A stretch of 64,000 nucleotides of DNA. Source: Chlorops oryzae. Its lineage: Eukaryota > Arthropoda > Insecta > Diptera > Chloropidae. Position 1 is the first letter of the stretch. Every line of letters starts with the position of its first letter. Below, piece after piece: positions 9,407-20,353 of this stretch. A program made the translations under genes and the position numbers. Location: NCBI GenBank assembly GCA_020466095.1, contig CM035808.1, positions 52,144,329 to 52,208,328 on the forward strand, in the 5' to 3' direction. The notes beneath the pieces were generated by a model that saw only the letters and a list, made by a program, of their open reading frames with translations, had not been told where the DNA came from and did not search any database.

Positions 9407-10189
9407 TGTAAGCCAGGGAATCGCCCACTCCGACGAGCGTTGCAGGTCGGCTGGTATGATGCCATCTGGGCCAGGAGATTTAAACGGGGCGAACGATTTG
9501 ATCGTCCATTTAACATGGTTCTGACTTATTCTCCTTCTGGGGGAGGGGTAAGAATTCGTGGTGTGATGTATGGACGGAAGTCTGTGGTCGGATTCCTGTT
9601 AGCTACCTGGGAAATGAGTGTCCAGGAGGACCTCCAGGGTTTCTGAGGGAGTATCAGTCCAGGTCCCATTCTCCCTTTGGATGCAACCTGAGTACCTTGG
9701 CGACGAGCTTAGGATTTTGCGTAGGCGATTCGTTTCGGAGATGCTTTCTATTTTACCACAGAAGGTTCTCCAGGACGATCGCTTCGCTTTCCTGACGACG
9801 TACTTAAATATTCAGAGGTTCTCCCTATAGGGTTGCCAGTCCGATGTTCTTTTGGCTTCATTGAAGCATTTTCTACATGTCCTCCTAAGGATAGCGATTT
9901 CCGCATTCCACTAGGGAGGTTTAAGTTTGCCCCTAGGTTTAGAAGGGTAACATGCTGCTTTGGCCGCGGTTTCGTAGGCCAACGTGAAAGTGTCTATTGT
10001 TTCATCTAAGCTATGTATGCTCTGGATGGGAGTAGGTGTCGGATCAAGTGCAAACTTAAGGGAGGAGTGAAACTTCTCCCAGTTTGTACGTTTCCTGTTC
10101 GTGAACCTAGTTGGATTTTTAGTATCTAACTCCCCAACTATAAAGGTAATATATCTATGGTCTGACAGTGAGCAGTCCGAAGAGACCGT
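9407..10189 (-). pseudogene. Degenerate linker between endonuclease and RT of Loa-like ORF2
   Basis: No long open frame remains. Short in-frame pieces on the minus strand (for example around SDHRYITFIVGELDTKN just after the endonuclease, then AAKAACYPSKPRGKL and the region of LHPKGEWDLDSP) are the expected inter-domain connector. Several stops and at least two frameshifts are needed to connect them. It is included so the element reads as continuous. Confidence 0.6.
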
Positions 10190-10800
10190 TCACTGCCATA
10201 CAAGGCTAGATGACCGTTCACTAATTAGTGTGAGGTCTAGGACCTCGCTACGGTTCGAGGTCAAAAATGTAGGTTCCTCACCTATGTTAGCTACTGTAAG
10301 GCAGTTGCTTAATATATAATCAAAAAGTGACTCACCCCTTTCATTCGTGTCGGTGCTGCCCCACACCTGATGATGGGAGTTGGCATCCGCCCCTATGATG
10401 ATGGGGGTGTGTGTCCTGTTGGCTTCTGCTGTCAAGGCCCTTAAAAGGTTGCCTGGGGGGTTAGGCCCATGGTCATGCGCCATGTAGCAGGACGCTATCC
10501 ATAGTGGCGAACCACCCGCTCTGACCGCTATGCTGGCGTTGTCGTCATCGCAGAACCTGTTGAGTGCAATCATGTCAATTGAATTCTTAATTAGGATACA
10601 GGCTCGTACCTTACCTGTGCCAGGTGATACCAGGGTGTAGCCTGGTTGGTTTAATCCACAAACCCGTTCCTGCGAGAACCAAGGTTCCTGGATTAGGCAT
10701 ATGTCCTCCCATGATTTTGCCAGACGGAAGAGTAGTGCTGCTGACGCAGCCTTTGAATGGTGAAGGTTAATCTGCAATACCTTCACCATTCTAAGGCTGG
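10190..10800 (-). pseudogene. Apurinic-like endonuclease domain of Loa-like ORF2
   Basis: The reading frame 10190-11152 contains, from about residue 118, VKVLQINLHHSKAASA (motif with catalytic Asn), DICLIQEPWFS (catalytic Glu), IIIGADANSHHQVWGS (Asp and Asn pair) and LDLTLISERSSSLVW. The frame ends at a TGA directly before TVSSDCSLSDHRY, which carries the final SDH catalytic motif, so a single nonsense change separates the last motif. This enzyme nicks the genomic target to prime reverse transcription. The first 118 residues of the frame belong to the end of ORF1, which is continuous with it here. Confidence 0.85.
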
Positions 10801-12339
10801 CAGACTTCTTCTGGTTCAGGTCCTCGGCCTCGTCACCAGAACAGGAGGAGACTTCTTCGTGTTCTGAAACCAGGACAAGATCGAAGAAGTCCCCCGCCAG
10901 CTCGGCAGTCGAGGCTGTACTGAATCCGTCGTCGGATTGCAGGGCCTCTTTCACCGAGTTGTCTTCTGTTTGGCTGGTGAGACTTGCGGCTCCCTGCACA
11001 GGTGATGATGCTGAGCCACTTGATGCGTTCCTGGATTTGTCGCCCTTGTAGATGCGGAGCGTGGCCGACTCGAAACCGTAGTTGACCACGCCCTTCCTCT
11101 GAAGCAGTGGCGTGAGGGACTCTTCGTTAAACACGATGAGTACCTCATGCATGTTGCCGCGGGTCTCACCTTGACCACCTTCCAGTCATGGGTTGGGAGA
11201 TCAACGTTGCTGAGCTTCAGCACTTCGAGGATCTCCTCGGGCGACGATGGCTCGGTAGGTAGCCAAGCCTTTGACCTAGGTCGGCTAGGGATCTGGTCTT
11301 TGGTGACCACCTTTATCAAGGCACCGGGCCAGACCTCTCCTACCTGCTCGATTGCAAGCTTGTACAGATCCGCTGAGCGTTGATCTGCGCAAGCTTTCAG
11401 CTTGACATGGCCCTGATACCAGCCTGCGTCCCTGCATACGGGAGAGGGCCCAGGATGGGCACGGACAACGTCTCTGTAGATGCGCATAAGAGCCAGTTGT
11501 ACCAACTTCCAGTTAGCTGGGGAGATGGTGCCGTCGCTCTTATTGGCGTCAATAATAGCCCATATGAGCGAGTTCTTTGCGATATCGCTATAGGGTCGTG
11601 CACTTGGGTTGGGCTTGGTGGCAAGCCTGGGCCTCTTTCCACCTTGAGAGATGGGAAGAGTGGTGGTCTCTACGGACCTTTGCCGTTTTTGAGATGCCCC
11701 TGTGACAGGTGGCAGACTCTCGGGTCGAACCGCGATGTTTTTCTTGGCCCACTCAATGAAGGCCTTGTCACTTTCCGTTAAGGAGTTCGGATCCAACTTC
11801 TCATACTTTGCGAGAATCCGCAGAGCAGATCTCCGCGTCCTGTAGGCCCGGGTGGAGGCATTGGTCGCCCTGGATGCCGTGAAGGCAGCGCTGGCTTCCT
11901 TCACCTTCAGGACAGGCTTGCTTGCCGAAGGTCCTGTGGTTCCCTTTGAGGAAGTTGGAGCAGTTCCATTGCCTCGCGAAGAAGATGGCAAAGTGCTGTC
12001 TCTTACCGGAGTGGTGAGAGCAATAACACTTTGCCTCAGAATTTTCTTTTGTGGCGGCCCCCCTTTAGGGTTGGGCGTACCACTTTTTGCAAAACCACCT
12101 AGAGTGGACTTTTTTTGTCCCCCTGACGGGGTGGACGTTTTAGGGATTGCTCCCGTCTCCGTAGGGGTGTTGGGTTGTCCCCCTGACGGGCTGGACTTGG
12201 TTTGTTGTGTTGTTTGTTTATTCGTATTGTCCATGCGATATGGGCCCCAACTCAAAGTCGCTATCTCCGCTTGTTGTGTAGTCGCCTTAAGGTCCCATGG
12301 GTATCTTTGCAGGCAGGGAGGCCATGCGAGGGTTGGCAC
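10766..12339 (-). pseudogene. ORF1 (gag-like) of Loa-like element
   Basis: A minus-strand frame from 12339 encodes a low-complexity Thr/Ser/Pro/Gly-rich N-terminus of about 140 residues, then basic stretches, a central region with PYSDIAKNSLIWAIIDANKS and a conserved CRDAGWYQGHVKLKACAD block. Near 11150 the frame shifts. The continuation (MHEVLIVFNEESLTPLLQRK, then FESATLRIYKGDKSR) lies in the frame that runs into the endonuclease. This matches the C-terminal region of Loa-type ORF1 proteins, which bind the element RNA. No CCHC knuckle is seen. Assignment rests on position and general character. Confidence 0.65.
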
Positions 12340-13002
12340 ACGCCCTTATGGGGCAATGTGCTCAGAGCCAGACCAGCGTTAAGCGGGACAAAAGTCAACC
12401 GCACCTACACCGCCAACTGAATGGTGACAAGTTTTGAACGTACTTTGAGACCTAGCCAGGGTTTTAACGGGGCGGGAGATGGCCGAGGCATTAGCGCTGG
12501 AGTCATTTCGGTAGGATTTCACTCCCCTTATTCAGATCCAGCAATACCTCAGCCACCAGCTCCGTGGCGTCAATACCAAATAGTTTTTCTGGGTCGTGCC
12601 GTTTGGTGCGCTTCAGTAGCTGAAGCACACTGGGGGTAAGAAGATTTACAGTTTACTCTGACATGAATTGATTCGTCTACATGCTCGACAATGGGGCGTT
12701 GTTCCCGATTGCCCCGCTTACGTTTGGCTTCGGTGCTCCTCTGACGACCTTACCGGTATAGGTGGCCCTGTCCGGCATCGCTCGGAGATTCATTGCACGT
12801 ACTGGGCCCCCTCACCACGGCGAGGTAGTAATCGCGAGGGGGCCTGCTGGAGGATGCGATGGCAAAAAAATAATTTGAGAGCAGCACATGCTCTTTCTAA
12901 ATGCCACTTCATAGAAACCGGTTTCAAAACCTACTTCTTTGTCTTCTCCTTGAATATTTCGAAAATTTTGAAAAATCTATATATACAAATTTTTGTTTTC
13001 CT
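12340..13002 (-). other. Loa-like 5' leader and adjoining non-coding DNA
   Basis: From 12340 to about 12870 the base composition stays GC-rich as in the element, and no ORF longer than shadows is present. This is taken as the element's 5' leader. Beyond about 12880 the composition drops back to AT-rich background. No target duplication was found. Confidence 0.45.
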
Positions 13003-13070
13003 CAGCCAGGGATCGAACTCGCAGTCTTCGAATTGTAAGTCGAGCACTTATTTACTACGCCATCCATGCT
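13003..13070 (-). other. tRNA-like sequence with Pol III box A and box B motifs
   Basis: Minus-strand ATGGCGTAGTAAATAAGTG is a box-A-like stretch, and GAGTTCGATCCC is a box B 31 bases later. The tail GGCTGAGGAAAA resembles the tails of the other modules. The neighbouring GGTCAACTGACGC resembles the internal sequence of the TA-type MITEs at 1162-4333, so this may be a remnant of that family. Confidence 0.5.
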
Positions 13071-13263
13071 TAGGGTCAACTGACGCTAAAACCTTATTTA
13101 AATTTCTTTAGCCAATTAGATTCAAACGACGCCAACATGACAGCCAGCATTTTCCACTACAACGCATGAGGAGCCATGAAATCCACTAATTTTTTTTCGC
13201 TGATATTGCCTGGATTCAAAGTCATCTGTAGGTGCTCGAGAAAAAATCGACTTTTTATCGAAC

Positions 13264-14430
13264 AGTTTTTTTCGATGCTCTGCTCACGCGCTGGCAGAGC
13301 ATGGATTTTCCGGAAACGGCTGGAGCCAAAAATGGGATAATTAGATTTTCTCTGCAGCCTTTAATAGCCTTTTAATAATTCTTGAGAAAAAAGTCGAATT
13401 TTTTATCGAAACAGTTTTTTTACGATGCTCTGCTCACGCGCTGGCAGAGCATGGATTTTCCGGGAAACGGCTGGAGCCGAAAAATGGGGAAATTAGATTT
13501 TCTTGCAGCCTTTAATGAGCCTTGAAATAATTCTTAGAAAACAGTTCGAATTTTTTATGCGAAACAGGTTTTTTTGCGATGCTCTGCTCACGCGCTGGCA
13601 GAGCATGGATTTTCCAGGAAACAACTGGAGCCGAAAAATGGGAAATTAGATTTTCTTGCAGCCTTTAATGAGCCTTTAAATAATTCTTAGAAAAAAGTTC
13701 GAGTTTTTTATCCGAAACAGGTTTTTTTACGATGCTCTGCTCACGCGCTGGCAGAGCATGGATTTTCCGGGAAACGGCTGGAGCCAAAAAAGGGAAATAA
13801 GATTTTCTTACAGCCTTCAATGAGCCTTTCAATAATTCTTAGAAAAAAGTTCGAATTTTTTATCCGAAACAGGTTTTTTTACGATGCTCTGCTCACGCGC
13901 TGGCAGAGCATGGATTTTCCGGGAAACGGCTGGAGCCGAAAAATGGGAAATTAGATTTTCTTGCAGCCTTTAATGAGCCTTTAAATAATTCTTAGAAAAA
14001 AGTTCGAATTTTTTATCCGAAACAGGTTTTTGTACGATGCTCTGCTCACGCGCTGGCAGAGCATGGATTTTCCGGGAAATGGCTGGAGCCGAAATATGGG
14101 AAATTAGATTTTCTTGCAGCCTTAAATGAGCCTTTAAATAATTCTTAGAAAAAAACTCGAATTTTTAATCCGAAACAGGTTTTTTACGATGCTCTGCTCA
14201 CGCGCTGGCAGAGCATGGATTTTCCGGGAAACGGCTGGAGCCGAAAAATGGGAAATTAGATTTTCTTGCAGCCTTTAATGAGCCTTTAAATAATTCTTGG
14301 AAAAAAACTCGAATTTTTTATCCGAAACAGCTTTTTTTACGATGCTCTGCTCACGCGCTGGCAGAGCATGGATTTTCCGGGAAACGGCTGGAGCCGAAAA
14401 ATGGGAAATTAGATTTTCGAAGAGCCTTTA
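13264..14430 (-). repeat. Inverted tandem array of the 153-bp repeat, about 8 units
   Basis: The unit of 5249-6545 is repeated here on the opposite strand. The landmark CTCACGCGCTGG recurs at 13283, 13433, 13587, 13740, 13892, 14045, 14197 and 14350. The first unit (13264-13430) is the most diverged, and the last fades near 14430. With the left array it flanks the Loa-like element like the arms of a foldback element. Confidence 0.92.
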
Positions 14431-14498
14431 ATGAGCCGTTAATTCCTGTGCTATTAAAATTGCTGAAATTGTTGTGCAATCCATATTCTCGAGCATGC

Positions 14499-14526
14499 TC
14501 TGCCAGCTTAACGTTAAGCTGGCAGA
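14499..14526. repeat. Perfect 28-bp palindrome at the edge of the right array
   Basis: TCTGCCAGCTTAAC is followed directly by its own reverse complement. To the right, the array unit (GGATTTTCCGGGAAATGG) resumes. To the left, the mirrored start of a unit (AATCCATATTCTC) is seen. It looks like the junction of two units joined head to head. Confidence 0.75.
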
Positions 14527-14529
14527 ACA

Positions 14530-16880
14530 TGGATTTTCCGGGAAATGGCTGGAGCCGAAAATTTCGGATTAGAGCATTTAATTGGCCTTTAATTAGCATT
14601 TAATGTTCCACATATTTTTTTTGGATTCTGCTGACTTTGCTCTTCCAGCTTTAGGGACGTTAAATAAAAATGCTTTTTGATTTTCATTTTGCTTCAATTT
14701 ACTCATGATTTTTATTTTCAGTGCAAAGCACAAACCAGTTTCTGAACAAAAAAATTCATTTGAATGCTCAGTTGTTCCAAGTATGCTGAACGAGTAAGAC
14801 ATGTGTCGCTTGTTTTCAGAAGAGAACTGATTTGTTTAATTTTTTCGTTTTTGTTGTACGAACACGCGCACCATTTTTGTACGCTGATTGTAGTGGTGGT
14901 CATCCCTGGTTATAAGCGATACTCCTGGGTTCTGCAAATGCATCTAAAGAGGAATTGGTCTCTAGTCTTCATTACTTAAGGTCTCGACGTCCGATGGTTC
15001 ATAGCATGCGATCGCAAGTACGCGATAGATCGCAAGTGGAGACCGCTCATGGCAGATGGTATGTCATATCTCGCATACCATATCGCATGCCATCTATCGC
15101 TTGCGATGGGCTGACACTTATGAGTTTTTTTGTTGTTGTTCTCTTTTCTGCAAGAACGGATTTACCCAGAATGTCGGGTTTTTTTTCTTTTTTGCTCTTT
15201 ATTTAACAAATTTTAATGTTTTAGCGCTTCCAAGCAGCGAATTTTCTTGCTTAACGCCATCTTAAAATGCTCATCGCATACCGAAAATTGCCCACTCAAA
15301 AAAATCTATCTACCTGGTGCCATCGCATACCATAAAATATTACAGATGGTATGCGATGAACCATCGTATGTCGAGTCGCACTGTTATGTCGACGTACTTT
15401 AGAGTAAAAAATAAGAATCTCTCTGAATTAAGCAAAACGATAGATTGCTTTTTATTGGCAGACAGCCCAACAGTCATCAGTATCGCCACCGCGAAATTTG
15501 AAATTGAATGAAGAAGCGATCAGTCATCAACCCGAGTAAGACAACCCGGCTTCAACGCAAACCGCGATATACACGACACAGATATAAGGAAAGGAAGGGG
15601 TTAACACCATCAGCAAGTTTATTTGCACAAAAAATTCCAATTATGACTCGCACGCGCATCCGAAGAAAAGTTGGATAGCTGACGTTGCAATCTAAGATTA
15701 AATTACACTTAAGAAACGACTGTTGGAAAAAGTCAGTTAGGATTGCAGTGTCAAAGAAAGCGGTTTGCAGAATAAATTTTCAACTTATTAAAAACATTGT
15801 TTGCATAACGAGACGATACGGGGCTTATACATTTTGTTAATAAGCGGATAAAAAGCTTTACTTCATGTTATTGGCAGAGAACTTTTGTTTTTATTATGCA
15901 ATATGAATACAGTTGTACAAATAACGATTTGAGGAGAACTTCGTCCGCACTGTTAAATTTTTATCGGACAACCAAAGTCACTTAGCCAAAAGCGCTCATT
16001 TTACCATGCAAAAAACTGTAAATCAACAAACGAATATGTAATTTTGGGCCTGAAAAGGGCACAGTATATCTCGCATTTTTATTTAATTTGATTTAACAAA
16101 TTTTTATTTTAATTTTTTTTATTCATGAATCTATTGAATCTTTTGATGTATTTACAATTCATGTACCAAAACTTACAATACGTAATTAAATCCTATTACT
16201 AAAAAGTGACGCACAGTGTCGCGACTCCATACATTTCTTGGCCAAAAATAGAAGGCGTGGTCGTAGAGCAATGAAATTTGGTTGGAGTATTACTATAGCC
16301 TAAATTTAGAAATTTTGAGAAAATCATAGAATTTCGCCAACTGCCACGCCCACCTCCCATATAAAGTGATTTTCTAATTTCCACAGTTTTAAAGTTAGAA
16401 AGCTTAAACTTAGTACACAGATTATGTACAGGAAAAAATGTAGACCCCAAAATATTTTTTTTGGTGCCACGCCCCTTTCAGAAACTACGCCCCTTCAAAG
16501 TGCGCACTTTTATGGTGCACTTGTTTATATAGAATTTTTTTTTAGCTAATTAAAAAACAAAGAAACTTTTTATGGATTTCAACACTTAAAATATATATTT
16601 ATCACAATTCAAAAAAATTTTAGGTCTACACGACGACTTACGATAATTGCAATGCAGTGAAAATGCATGAAAATTCAACGAAACAATTGTACCGCTTTCG
16701 CCCGTACGCTCATTCAATAATCACTGCTGTTCCAAAATTATTAAATGTTTGAGTGTTAATTCTTCTTGAACTTTGGCATGGACATTTCTTTTGATGAGAT
16801 TAAGAAATTTTCAAAATTCCCCTTTAACCCTCTACCCACTCCACAGAATTTTTTTTTTTCGAATCATGCTACTTTTAATC
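14530..16880. other. Non-coding region with clustered palindromes
   Basis: No coding region was recognised. At 15054-15095 a 42-base imperfect palindrome starts AGATGGTATG and ends CATGCCATCT. At 15321-15358 CATCGCATACCAT and its exact complement bracket a 12-base loop. Variants of GGTATGCGATG recur between 14990 and 15390. Around 16200-16510 a decayed repeat with GCCACGCCC motifs, similar in style to the insert at 24007-24875, can be seen. Confidence 0.55.
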
Positions 16881-17832
16881 GTGGAATTATTTTATATGTG
16901 TGTTATGTATTTAATACATAAAACGAATAAAATAAAATAAAATGAAAAATTGTACAAAATTATTTTTGTTAAATGTCGTCGGAATCGGAGGCACAACAGT
17001 CTGATGTCCAATATGTCAATTGAGTCCAATATGCTTTGAGCTGTTCTCACTAATAATGCTTGTAAGGGTACCTCTGCAGACACCTCGGACAAAATAATTG
17101 GTTTTGTTAGCAAACGCTCTATTTCATTGTGCAATGAATAGTAGCTTGGAATTCAATCTTTGTTCACGGAATTCATTACGGATCGTAAAATATTATATTT
17201 ACGGACAGAAAGTTGAAGGTCAAAGTATAAGGCCAACGATCGTGCAACTGACAAGCGATTTACCATATGTTCTTGCCTATTGATTTTTTCAGCCGCAGCC
17301 AGAATTTCCCCTTAAGAAGAAACTTTTATTAAGTCTCCTATTGTTCTACGTTTCGATCTTTCAGCAGAGTCTTCATACGATTTTCGTGGTCTTCCTTTGC
17401 TAGTACTCGGATGTACTCTTTTGGATGTAGCAAAAAACAATTTCATTAAGATCAAACAAAAACAAAGTTGCACAAAGCTCACCTCGTCATCATATGTCTG
17501 TAACTTGTCACTTTGTTGTTGTTGATTCATCTGTTTATTAGATGTCTATAATTGAAGTTAAAATAAACTATGTTAATTTTAAAGCTAATATTAAAAACTC
17601 CTGTACTTACTGCCTCACTAATTTTAAAATCGATGGAGGAATTTAACCAATTCGCATTGGTTTCTTTGAAGTTTTCCTCCTACCGCTTTGATGCCACTTT
17701 TTTAGAATTTTGGATCCAAACCAGCTTAATTTTGTTTTCAAATCTTCTTCATCTAAATCAGCAAAATAAGTTTGTTTAACAAAACTTATCATATCGTTTT
17801 GTTTTGCTCCCCATTTTCTGTCTTTAGAAGAG
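16880..17832 (-). pseudogene. Old transposon-type gene, 3' part, split by the hAT-like element
   Basis: On the minus strand the fragments run in order: LYSVWLSSKDRKWGAKQND and FVKQTYFADLDEEDLKTKLS (17832 to about 17640), then STSKGRPRKSYEDSAERSKR (about 17420-17350), then VRKYNILRSVMNS and ALLVRTAQSILD (about 17200-17000). The GRPRK-x-x-EDS-ERSKRR motif is shared with a family of uncharacterised, multicopy insect and hydra proteins that I believe are transposon-borne. I cannot name the superfamily. Two in-frame stops and intron-like gaps are present. The upstream part continues at 35115-35240 beyond the insertion, in the same frame. Confidence 0.5.
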
Positions 17833-19164
17833 AGCCACACTAGGGGTGGCATAGTGCACGACTTTTCGATTTCGATACGCTGTAACCTCTTATTTTGTGA
17901 GGTTTGGTATAAAAATGCATGAGCCAAAAAATGGGGAGGGTGGGGTGTCGTCAAATGGCTCCTCATCAGGGTCAAAGATGGGTTAAAACGAGAAAAAATT
18001 CATGAAAAGCTTTATAACTGTCCCAGAGTCGCTCCTAGAGGGGTAAAATATAAGACCGGCCCTCATTATTTTTCTCCTCCGAATATTTTCTCTGAACAAA
18101 TATGCCACCTATCTCTCCTCCTTAAGGAGGCTCCCATACAAAAAAAATATTTTTATAAATTTTCCCCCCACCGTCGTAACTAGCCCCAGAGTGCCCCTAG
18201 AGGAGTCAAATGTAAGACCAACCCCCATTAACTTTGTCCCCCTAACATTTCCTCCAAACATACTTACCCTCTATCTCCCCCCTTAAGGGGGCTCCCATAT
18301 AAAACTACCTTAATTTGAGCAAAATTTCATACAAAATGGCCGTCACTACAGTCAAACCCCTCCTAGGGGGATGGTATGTGGTGAACGAATGACATATCAA
18401 AGCATAAAGAACAAACGCACTGAAGTCGCCGAACCTCACGTGGCGCAAAAGCATAATAAACAAATGTACTCAGAATGCCGAAGCTCACGCGGCGCATCAT
18501 ATTTCCAACTTGGTTCATTGCGCTTCGCACAAGTCTTATGATCGCGATAAGCACAGTACAATTTAAAGTCACTGAACCCCAAAAGTGCATAGCGTTTGGA
18601 ATGCACTTGTTGATTCAATAAACAATACTTCGATGCATTTGGTGCGGTTAGATTCATTGACCACTTTTGCATGAAAATCGATATGTTCATTTATCGCCGA
18701 ATTTCTCTTGCTTTGAATATTGCAGACGTACGTTATTTTGTTTAAGAAACCTTTATTTAAGCATTTTTGTAAACATCCAATATAGTATAAAAACGAAACA
18801 TTTTGAATAAAGAAATCAGTCAGAACTTACTACCACTAATCAAATAATATATAGATGTCTCACGCCGAACAAAAATTTGGTCGCTAGCGATACTGAGCTC
18901 TGGCTCCCAGCGAAAGAAATCTAGCAATCGGAAAAATTCGGGTTTTATACTTTTGCATTCGCGAAGCACCAGAAACGATTCAGTATGAAACTGTTTTCGA
19001 AACAGTGCTGAGCTATGTCCTTTTGCCTTTTTTTTATTTTTTGTTGTTTTTGTTGCGACGTTATACATATGTATGTATTTGTGTATGAATCTGTTCATGC
19101 TAGAAACCAAAAATTTGAAAATTTCAATTTGGGCTTCATGCGTATATGAGAAATTTTGAAGTTG

Positions 19165-19751
19165 CCCTGCAGTAAATGTACTCGTCACCAGGTACTAGTA
19201 ACTAACTGTACCCGTGCCATTATATTCCCCTCTTGATATTTTGTATGATCGTATTTGCGAGAAGACATCAGTTGATGCTGAAACTGGTTATGCAATAGAG
19301 ACAACGAGTCCAATTAAAATAACAATTACTTGTACACTTGCTTAAGTATGAAGAAGACGGCTTTGTGGCATAGTGGATAGTGTGTGCACTCATTACCCAT
19401 AGGTTCGAGTTCGAATTCCCGCGCAGGCGAGAAAAAGAAGGGGAAAATTTAATATTCAACCAAGCAAATTTTTTAAAAGAACAAAGTGTTCTACGCTTAA
19501 AGATAAGAAAACAATTTACGTGACTTTTAAAAATTCCTGCAATTTAGACTTCGAAACCTTTTTTATAATTGTTCGCGAAAAATTTTTTTCAAAGCCGTTA
19601 GTTTTTTATATATTAACTACTAAATACTAACAGTAAAAAATATTTATGCTCTCGCATATACATTCGCTCATACAAAATATCAAGAGGAGAATGTAGTGGT
19701 ACGGGTACAGTTGATCACTAGCACCTGGTGACGAGTACATTTACTGCAGGG
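19165..19751. repeat. Core of the foldback with CCCTGCAG termini and a tRNA-like module
   Basis: CCCTGCAGTAAATGTACTCG at 19165 is mirrored at the right end (19751). These ends closely resemble the termini of the TA-type MITE at 2573-3531, and like it the core carries a tRNA-like module. No TA flanks are present, since the outer palindrome continues without a break (GAAGTTG / CAACTTC). It may be an inner element or simply the same family with extended arms. Confidence 0.5.
19359..19428 (+). other. tRNA-like sequence in the foldback core
   Basis: TGTGGCATAGTGGATAGTG is a good box A, and GAGTTCGAATTCCC is a box B. The tail AGGCGAGAAAA matches the tails of the other tRNA-like modules. It is flanked by AT-rich DNA. 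Confidence 0.6.
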
Positions 19752-20109
19752 CAACTTCAAAATTTCTCATATACGCATGAAGCCCAAATTGAAATTTTCA
19801 AATTTTTGGTTTCTAGCATGAACAGATTCATACACAAATACATACATATGTATAACGTCGCAACAAAAACAACAAAAAATAAAAAAAAAGGCAAAAGGAG
19901 ATAGCTCAGCACTGTTTCGAATTCAGTTTCATACTGAATCGTTTCTGGTGCTTCGCGAATGCAAAAGTATAAAACCCGAATTTTTCCGATTGCTAGATTT
20001 CTTTCGCTGGGAGCCAGAGCTCAGTATCGCTAGCGACCAAATTTTTGTTCGGCGTGAGACATCTATATATTATTTGATTAGTGTTACTACTCAACCTGTT
20101 TTGACTTCA

Positions 20110-20127
20110 TGGCGATCCTTGCCAGTT
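20110..20127 (+). other. Primer-binding site of the 412-like element
   Basis: TGGCGATCCTTGCCAG follows the last base of the 5' LTR without a gap, the position where a tRNA 3' end primes minus-strand synthesis. TGGCGA starts are typical of sites for tRNA-Arg or related tRNAs in the mdg1 group. The exact tRNA was not matched. Confidence 0.65.
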
Positions 20128-20353
20128 AAAGCAAAAAGTTGAATATTTTTTGAAAAATAGTAAGCTGGCCGCCGAAGGATTGTCTTTATCCTTACGGGCT
20201 TTGCTCACACTATCACCGAAGCTAGTCGCTGAAGGATTGTCAATATATCCTTACGGGCTAAGCTGAGCTAATCACCAGAGCTAGTCGCTAAAAAGCTCAA
20301 GAAAATCATCAAATCCTAATGGGAAAATCTAAAAATTACACAGGTATACAAGG

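Larger units (their letters stand above)
7080..12870 (-). mobile_element. Loa-like non-LTR retrotransposon, decayed, minus strand
   Basis: Reading on the minus strand, the order is: 5' leader (about 12870-12340), ORF1 (12339 to about 10800), apurinic endonuclease (about 10800-10190), linker, reverse transcriptase (9406-8456) and RNase H (8442-7650), then a short 3' region ending in GGTAGG/GATGG-type short repeats near 7085-7115 instead of poly(A). An AP endonuclease plus a C-terminal RNase H domain is typical of the I/Loa/R1 group. The RT motif series and a tail without poly(A) fit the Loa clade best. Frameshifts and stops interrupt all domains. It is more GC-rich than its surroundings. Confidence 0.8.
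18834..20083. mobile_element. Foldback element inserted in the 5' LTR
   Basis: The ends CACTAATCAAATAATA and the complement are flanked by TTACTAC on both sides (18827-18833, 20084-20090). The unoccupied sequence in the 3' LTR confirms the insertion. The arms are near-perfect inverted repeats of about 430 bases (18834-19260 against about 19665-20083). The 18834-19164 part mirrors 19752-20083, and the inner part starts with CCCTGCAGTAAATG. The centre has one tRNA-like module. There are no real ORFs. A 7-bp duplication does not settle the superfamily. Confidence 0.85.
18377..20109 (+). repeat. 5' LTR of the 412-like element, carrying a foldback insertion
   Basis: LTR sequence is 18377-18833 plus 20091-20109, interrupted by the foldback at 18834-20083. 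Promoter function is expected here. A TATAAAA-like motif stands near 18782-18792, and AATAAA near 18807. Compared with the 3' LTR I see only CGTGGCGC against CGCGGCGC and GTACGTT against GTAAGTT. Confidence 0.92.

Noticed and set aside
11380..12382. Plus-strand frames of 133 and 176 codons
   Set aside because: They are antisense to the GC-rich ORF1 of the Loa-like element. They have no domain similarity and read through low-complexity sequence.
18820..19188. 122-codon minus-strand frame and its plus-strand copy at 19948-20142
   Set aside because: They lie in the mirrored arms of the foldback element. The repeated sequence explains the matching frames.
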